NCBI RefSeq assembly: GCF_022601875.1 | Contig: NZ_JAKVIP010000004.1 | Location: forward strand, 1 to 36,237 | DNA length: 36,237 bases | DNA from: Chryseobacterium sp. SSA4.19 | Lineage (GTDB): Bacteria > Bacteroidota > Bacteroidia > Flavobacteriales > Weeksellaceae | Direction of reading: 5' to 3' | Part shown: piece by piece, positions 31,826-36,237 of the stretch | Layout: every line of letters starts with the position of its first letter | Position numbering within the stretch: position 1 is the first letter of the stretch | Position numbers and translations under genes: made by a program | Notes under the pieces: model-generated | What the model was told of the DNA's origin: nothing | Seen by the model: only the letters and a program-made list of their open reading frames with translations | Database searches by the model: none

Positions 31826-32911
31826 TTACATGAATTTGTCTCCTTTCTTCAGGTTTTTCAAATCCAGAACATAATCTTTGATGAGCTGGTCATTATCTCT
31901 GGGACAAATCAGCAATGCCTTATCCGTATCAACAATAATATAATTTTCCAGTCCGTCAATAATAACAGCTTTATTGGTATTTTTCAGCCGGATAACATTT
32001 CCTTTTGAATTGTAAGTAAGTACGGGCTGTTTGGATTTCACTGAATTCTGGTTATCATCCTTGTCTGCATTTTCATATACTGAAGTCCATGTTCCAAGAT
32101 CACTCCATCCGAGATCAGCAGGAATTACATACACATTTTTTGCCCTTTCCAAAATACCGTTATCAATAGAAATCTTCTGAAGTTTAGGATAAATCAGTTC
32201 AATACAGTCATTCTCATTCTCTGTATTGTATTCACAAGCCATAAAATGCTGGGTCATTTCCGGCAGGTATTTTTCAAATGCATGAGAGATACTCTTTACA
32301 TTCCAGATAAAAATTCCTGCGTTCCATAAAAAATCACCACTCTCCAGAAAACTTTTTGCAATTTCCAGGATCGGCTTTTCCGTGAAAGTTTTTACTTTGT
32401 AATAATCAGAATTGTTTTTGTTTACAAACTGAATATATCCATAGCCCGTATCAGGTCTTGTAGGAGTAATTCCTAAAGTCACAAGAAATTCATTCTCAGA
32501 CGCAAGATCAAAAGCTAACTTTACTTTTTCTAAAAAAACATCTTCTTTCAGGATGAGATGATCTGCCGGCAGAACAATCATGGTAGAATCCGGATCAATT
32601 TCTGCAATCTTACTGGCCATATAGAGATTACAAGGTGCCGTATTCTTCAGCAATGGCTCTCCTACAATATTTTTCTGAGAAATTTCGGGTAACTGCTGAT
32701 GAGTAAGCTCTACATATTCTTTATTGGTAATCACGAATATATTTTCAGCAGGAATGATTTTGCTGATCCTGTCGTAGGTCTGCTGAATCATGGTACGCCC
32801 TACTCCTAAGATATCCTGAAACTGTTTCGGGAATTTCTGCGTGCTCATAGGCCAGAATCTGCTACCGATTCCTCCCGCCATAATTACGCAATATCTTTTT
32901 GATTTTGACAT
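31826..32911 (-). CDS. manC: Mannose-1-phosphate guanylyltransferase
   Basis: A 361-residue nucleotidyltransferase making GDP-mannose from mannose-1-phosphate and GTP, used for glycan and exopolysaccharide synthesis. The pyrophosphorylase signature MAGGIGSRFWPMSTQKFPKQF (10-30) is clear, followed by VGEPLLKNTAPC, MIVLPADHLI and TFTEKPILEIAKSFL. The C-terminal part (IIVDTDKALLICPRDNDQ) is a short left-handed helix region. It lacks the C-terminal isomerase domain of bifunctional ManC/AlgA, so it is the single-function form. It starts 2 bases after sprT-like ends, in a compact run with tolC. No mannan or capsule locus is nearby. Confidence 0.93.
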   Translation of the reverse strand: MSKSKRYCVIMAGGIGSRFWPMSTQKFPKQFQDILGVGRTMIQQTYDRISKIIPAENIFVITNKEYVELTHQQLPEISQKNIVGEPLLKNTAPCNLYMASKIAEIDPDSTMIVLPADHLILKEDVFLEKVKLAFDLASENEFLVTLGITPTRPDTGYGYIQFVNKNNSDYYKVKTFTEKPILEIAKSFLESGDFLWNAGIFIWNVKSISHAFEKYLPEMTQHFMACEYNTENENDCIELIYPKLQKISIDNGILERAKNVYVIPADLGWSDLGTWTSVYENADKDDNQNSVKSKQPVLTYNSKGNVIRLKNTNKAVIIDGLENYIIVDTDKALLICPRDNDQLIKDYVLDLKNLKKGDKFM

Positions 32912-32913
32912 TC

Positions 32914-33504
32914 TTAAGTGAATTTTTCTACCCTTGCCAAAGGTTTGAAAGAGTACTTCCTTCCTGTAGCCAGGTTCTTACAAAGATAGTTTTTTTTAAT
33001 AAGACCTTCCAATAAATACTTTTCATTCCGATACATGAAGAGGTCTCCTTTTTCCAGCTTTTCGATAAATATAAGGTTATCATCCTGGGTTTCAATATGA
33101 AAATATTTAACCAGATCCGGACTTGCCATGAAGTTGGCCTTTGGAGATTTTGAAAATTTTAGAATAACCGGCCTCAGGTTTTCTTCATACACACTAAGGC
33201 TTTCCAGCAGCATTTCACTGAAGGTTTTCTTCCACTCATGTCCATGGGCAGAAATTCTTCTTCCATATTTTTCAAAGGCGATCAGATGGGCGAGCTCATG
33301 CGTTAACACAAAGAAAAAAAGCTGTGGAACCAAGGTTGAATTGATTGTAATTTCATGAGAATGGTCCGGGAGTTTACGGTAATCCCCCAACTTGGAATCT
33401 CTGTTTCGTGTTACTTTTATATGAATATAATAATCTGCAAACCAGATTTTTAAATACGGAAGCGTGCTTTGTGGTAAATATTTTTCTAAAGACTGGATTG
33501 ACAT
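32914..33504 (-). CDS. SprT-like zinc metallopeptidase domain protein
   Basis: A 196-residue cytoplasmic protein of the SprT group. The zinc motif is THELAHLIAFEKYG (His69, Glu70, His73), followed by the third ligand in AHGHEWKKTF (His87). The C-terminal half (about 135-196) has paired strands that may form a zinc-ribbon-like region, but without the usual Cys pair. Eukaryotic relatives (Spartan) clear DNA-protein crosslinks; bacterial SprT targets are not established. It is one base after tolC ends and two bases before manC, so the genes are translationally linked. No signal peptide. Confidence 0.87.
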   Translation of the reverse strand: MSIQSLEKYLPQSTLPYLKIWFADYYIHIKVTRNRDSKLGDYRKLPDHSHEITINSTLVPQLFFFVLTHELAHLIAFEKYGRRISAHGHEWKKTFSEMLLESLSVYEENLRPVILKFSKSPKANFMASPDLVKYFHIETQDDNLIFIEKLEKGDLFMYRNEKYLLEGLIKKNYLCKNLATGRKYSFKPLARVEKFT

Positions 33505-33505
33505 G

Positions 33506-34852
33506 CTACAAACTTAATGGAATTCCTGAATAGAAATTCAGAAGCTTAAGGCTGAAAAGATAATTAAATTTAGACTGAGCTACAGTGCCCTGTGCATTAG
33601 CATAGTTATTCCTCGCCACATTTACATCATAAATGGTAGACCTTCCAGCCGCATAACTTTTATCCGCAAAATCCAACGCCAGCTTGGTGCTTTTTTCAGT
33701 CTGCAAAGCCGATAAATAAATCTCGTAATTGGCATCAACATCAAACTGGGCTTTCTGAACATTTTCCCTTACAGATTGCTTTTGTTGCTGCATGGTTACT
33801 TTAGCAATATTTTCATTCAGTTTTGACTGTTCAACCTGAAGTTTTGTAATTCCCTTGTTAAAAATCGGGATATTTAAAGATAAAGCTGCCTGCTGACCGA
33901 AATTATCTTTATATTGCCCAAAAAGATTTCTTTCATAAACTAAGTTTCTGTTCTCATCTATCCCTACAATATTTGTATTTAGAAGATTATTGTAGAAAGA
34001 CCCTATTCCAACACTTGCCGTTAATGTTGGCCAAAAAGCAGTTTTTGTAACTTCTGTCTGGGCTTCTGCAGACCGGATCCTGCTTTCCGCTGCTTTGATC
34101 TGTGGCTGGTTTTCATAAGCTGTTGCTAAAACTTCATCAACGGATTTAAGCTGTGGCGCCAACTGATCCGGAACCTCCACATCTTCAACATCAAAATCTT
34201 TATATTCCTGGAGCTGAAGCAGCTGAACCAAAGCAAATAAGCTTCTTCCAACATTAATTTCGGCCGTTTTGAGATTCTGCTTCTCCCTTGCCAGTCCGGC
34301 TTCGGCTTCGGCAAGAATAGTTTGTGCGGTTGTTCCTACGCTGGTGGTTATTTTAGCCCTGTCATATTGCTTCTGGGCATTTTCTACAGCAGATTGAGAA
34401 ATTTTCACAATTTCTTTATTTAACAGTGTTGTTAAATACTGTTGTGCGATCTGAAGAGAGATATCATTTTTAATCGTCTCAATATCATATTGACTGGCTT
34501 CTACATCAAATTCTGTTTTCCTTACGGTTTTTTCAAGCCGTCCGTAATTATAGACCAGCATATCAGCACTAAGATTGGCATTATTACTAAACCTATCGTT
34601 CCGGATACTTCCTGTACCCAAAGAAGCCTGTCCGAAACTTACGCTGTTTCCGAGGTTTGCGGAAATCGAGGGAAGGTAATTTTTCTTTGCTATTCTAAGA
34701 TTAAGATCCTGCATTTGTTTTGAATATTCATTTTGGATCACCTGCAGATTATGCGTGGTTGCATAGTCTACACATTCTCTTAAAGACCATTTTTTCTGGG
34801 CATTGACGGCCAGACAAGATAATCCCAGAATAATAGTCAAAACTTTTTTCAT
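33506..34852 (-). CDS. TolC family outer-membrane efflux protein
   Basis: A 448-residue outer-membrane channel of the TolC/OEP family that exports drugs or metabolites through an alpha-barrel in the periplasm. It has a signal peptide (MKKVLTIILGLSCLAVNA, about 18 residues), then two repeats of long helices. SLRECVDYATTHNLQVIQNEY opens the first, and QTEKSTKLALDFADKSYAAGRSTIYDVNVA belongs to the second. The inner-membrane and adaptor partners are not nearby. ATG 34852 is chosen because the in-frame TTG at 34882 overlaps the -7 box. It leads the run tolC-sprT-manC. Confidence 0.92.
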   Translation of the reverse strand: MKKVLTIILGLSCLAVNAQKKWSLRECVDYATTHNLQVIQNEYSKQMQDLNLRIAKKNYLPSISANLGNSVSFGQASLGTGSIRNDRFSNNANLSADMLVYNYGRLEKTVRKTEFDVEASQYDIETIKNDISLQIAQQYLTTLLNKEIVKISQSAVENAQKQYDRAKITTSVGTTAQTILAEAEAGLAREKQNLKTAEINVGRSLFALVQLLQLQEYKDFDVEDVEVPDQLAPQLKSVDEVLATAYENQPQIKAAESRIRSAEAQTEVTKTAFWPTLTASVGIGSFYNNLLNTNIVGIDENRNLVYERNLFGQYKDNFGQQAALSLNIPIFNKGITKLQVEQSKLNENIAKVTMQQQKQSVRENVQKAQFDVDANYEIYLSALQTEKSTKLALDFADKSYAAGRSTIYDVNVARNNYANAQGTVAQSKFNYLFSLKLLNFYSGIPLSL

Positions 34853-34879
34853 GTTACGCTTTTTTATAATTAGACGAAC

Positions 34880-34887
34880 CAAATATA
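34880..34887 (-). promoter_or_regulatory. -7 box TATATTTG of tolC
   Basis: On the minus strand it reads TATATTTG, a perfect TAnnTTTG, 28-35 bases before the ATG at 34852. A -33 box is not clear; the palindrome at 34915-34932 lies 28 bases further upstream. Confidence 0.55.
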
Positions 34888-34914
34888 AAAAAGTTACAGT
34901 TTCAGAAAATTATT

Positions 34915-34932
34915 GTTTCATATCTATGAAAC
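34915..34932. promoter_or_regulatory. Perfect inverted repeat between tolC and folC
   Basis: GTTTCATA (34915-34922) and TATGAAAC (34925-34932) are exact reverse complements with a two-base spacer. It lies in the intergenic region between divergent genes, upstream of the tolC -33 position and 18 bases before the folC start. This geometry fits an operator for a dimeric regulator. Confidence 0.5.
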
Positions 34933-34950
34933 TTTTGAGAATTTTGTAAC

Positions 34951-36195
34951 ATGACTATCGAACAATATCAGGAGGCTGTGGAATGGCTTTTCATACAAGC
35001 TCCAAATTATCAGATTGACGGGCAGAAAGCTTATAAGCCCGGACTGGATAATATTATAAAGCTATGTGAGTTTTTCGGCAATCCTCAGCAAAAAATAAAA
35101 AGCATTCATATCGGCGGAACAAACGGAAAGGGTTCTTCAAGCAATATGCTGGCTTCAGTACTTCAGGAGGAAGGATATAAGGTAGGTTTATATAATTCAC
35201 CGCATCTTATTGATTTTACAGAACGGATCAAAGTAAACGGACAGAACTGTGATAAGGAGTTTGTTTATCAATTTATTCAGAAACTTAAAAATCTTCCGGA
35301 TGATATCCATCCTTCCTTTTTTGAGTTTACCACCATCATGGCCTTTGAATATTTTTACCAGAAACAGGTCGATTTTGCGATTATTGAGGTTGGCCTGGGA
35401 GGAAGACTGGATTCGACCAATATCATCACTCCTTTAGTTTCAGCCATTACAAATGTTCAACTGGATCATCAGAATATTTTAGGAGATACCCTTGAAGAAA
35501 TTGCCCAAGAAAAAGCCGGGATCATCAAAAACCATATTCCCGTAATTTCCGGAGACGAAAATGAAATTGTAAAAAAAATCATAAAAGAGAAAGCGGATGC
35601 TGCACATGCTCCTTTTATTGATGCCACCTTGATAACTGCTGAGTGGGAATCTGATCTCAAAGGAAATTACCAGGAGAAGAATATTAAAGTTGTATTAGCA
35701 ATGATTCAAGAGCTGAAGCAATCAGGCTTCAGCATATCGGATCAAAGCATAAAGCATGGCTTAATGAATGTTCATGCCAATACCGGATTTATCGGCCGCT
35801 GGTTTGAATTTTCAAAGCATCCGCTTACAATCTGCGATACAGGACATAACCAGGCAGGCTTGGAACAGGTATTTAAACAGCTGAATTCCATAAACCGTCA
35901 TAAACATGTGATCCTGGGATTTGTAAATGACAAAAAAATTGATGAGGTGATGAAAATTTTACCTGAAAATTCAGCGTTTTATTTTGCAAAACCTTCTATT
36001 CATCGTGGGCGACATCCTGAAGATTACCAGAATTTATTAGATGTGGCAAAAATTTCTTATAAAATTTTCAGCACCGTACAGGCAGCGTATGTTTCTGCAA
36101 AACAACAAGCTACATCGGAAGAAATGATTTTTATAGGTGGAAGTAATTTTGTTGTAGGAGAATTTTTAGAAAAAAACTTGACTGATAAAGAATAA
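34951..36195 (+). CDS. folC: Dihydrofolate/folylpolyglutamate synthase
   Basis: A 414-residue ATP-dependent ligase that adds glutamate to dihydropteroate or folates. The P-loop GGTNGKGSSS is at 55-64, followed by LYNSPHLIDFTERIKVNG, FEFTTIMAFEYF, and VGLGGRLDSTNII near 150. The C-terminal half has CDTGHNQAG near 290 and HVILGFVNDKKIDEVM. The length fits FolC. It is divergent from tolC with a palindrome between them. The -7-like GAATTTTG at 34939-34946 is four bases from the ATG, so the message may have almost no leader; the box has one mismatch. Confidence 0.95.
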   Translation: MTIEQYQEAVEWLFIQAPNYQIDGQKAYKPGLDNIIKLCEFFGNPQQKIKSIHIGGTNGKGSSSNMLASVLQEEGYKVGLYNSPHLIDFTERIKVNGQNCDKEFVYQFIQKLKNLPDDIHPSFFEFTTIMAFEYFYQKQVDFAIIEVGLGGRLDSTNIITPLVSAITNVQLDHQNILGDTLEEIAQEKAGIIKNHIPVISGDENEIVKKIIKEKADAAHAPFIDATLITAEWESDLKGNYQEKNIKVVLAMIQELKQSGFSISDQSIKHGLMNVHANTGFIGRWFEFSKHPLTICDTGHNQAGLEQVFKQLNSINRHKHVILGFVNDKKIDEVMKILPENSAFYFAKPSIHRGRHPEDYQNLLDVAKISYKIFSTVQAAYVSAKQQATSEEMIFIGGSNFVVGEFLEKNLTDKE

Positions 36196-36208
36196 GTGTG
36201 TATATTTG
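36178..36208 (+). promoter_or_regulatory. Strong promoter at the right edge of the window
   Basis: TTG at 36178-36180, 20 bases of spacing, then TATATTTG at 36201-36208, a perfect -7 box just after the folC stop codon. The transcript begins around 36215 and runs out of the window; what it expresses cannot be seen. Confidence 0.6.
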
Positions 36209-36237
36209 CACCACTCAAAACGAGAAATCGTCTAGGG

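Noticed and set aside
1..36237. CRISPR array, insertion sequence, prophage, tRNA or rRNA genes
   Set aside because: No regularly spaced repeats, transposase or phage motifs, or GTTCGA-type T-loop sequences were seen in the intergenic regions.

Overview
The window looks like a chromosomal segment from a Chryseobacterium-like member of the Flavobacteriia (Bacteroidetes). The grounds are AT-rich DNA, many Bacteroidetes-type -7 boxes (TAnnTTTG) a short way upstream of start codons, flavobacterial-style proteins (DUF885 lipoprotein, YARHG lipoprotein, TonB-domain proteins with a FPGG motif, short peptides with a double-glycine leader), and no clear Shine-Dalgarno pattern. The genus is an inference; no rRNA or tRNA is present to settle it. 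Almost all of the window is ordinary core or housekeeping sequence, with no phage, insertion sequence or CRISPR array.

Left part (1-10.5 kb): an OsmC-type protein, a secreted protein of unknown function, a HMG-CoA lyase, peptidase T, a cysteine-rich double-glycine-leader peptide, ThiL with an acyl-CoA thioesterase, then a four-gene run (BaiN-type flavoprotein, TonB C-terminal-domain protein, DUF2306 membrane protein, YARHG lipoprotein), two small membrane proteins, a second TonB C-terminal-domain protein and a second, unannotated double-glycine-leader peptide of 54 residues.

Middle (10.5-25.9 kb): mutS, a JmjC/cupin protein, a bestrophin-type channel, a SpoU rRNA/tRNA methyltransferase with a TTG start, a CBS protein directly followed by nadK, class II aldolase, accD without its zinc ribbon, a DUF6973-like protein, a structured intergenic RNA-like element, a fused SpmA/SpmB gate-domain transporter with an ATP-grasp protein and a TPR-like protein, and an exbB-exbD-tonB energy-transduction operon on the minus strand.

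Right part (25.9-36.2 kb): a DUF885 lipoprotein, a DUF1398 gene broken by a one-base frameshift, a lipoprotein/DinB pair, divergent nth (iron-sulfur-cluster-less endonuclease III) and bcp (peroxiredoxin) with interleaved promoters, then a minus-strand run tolC - sprT-like - manC - secreted protein - GNAT acetyltransferase, and divergent folC. The window ends in a strong promoter that points off the right edge.

The items most worth a second look are the two orphan leader peptides, the DUF1398 frameshift, the cysteine-free endonuclease III, the zinc-ribbon-less AccD, the interleaved nth/bcp promoters, the palindrome between tolC and folC, and the folded element at 20399-20485. I did not find an obvious large novel defence or biosynthetic system.
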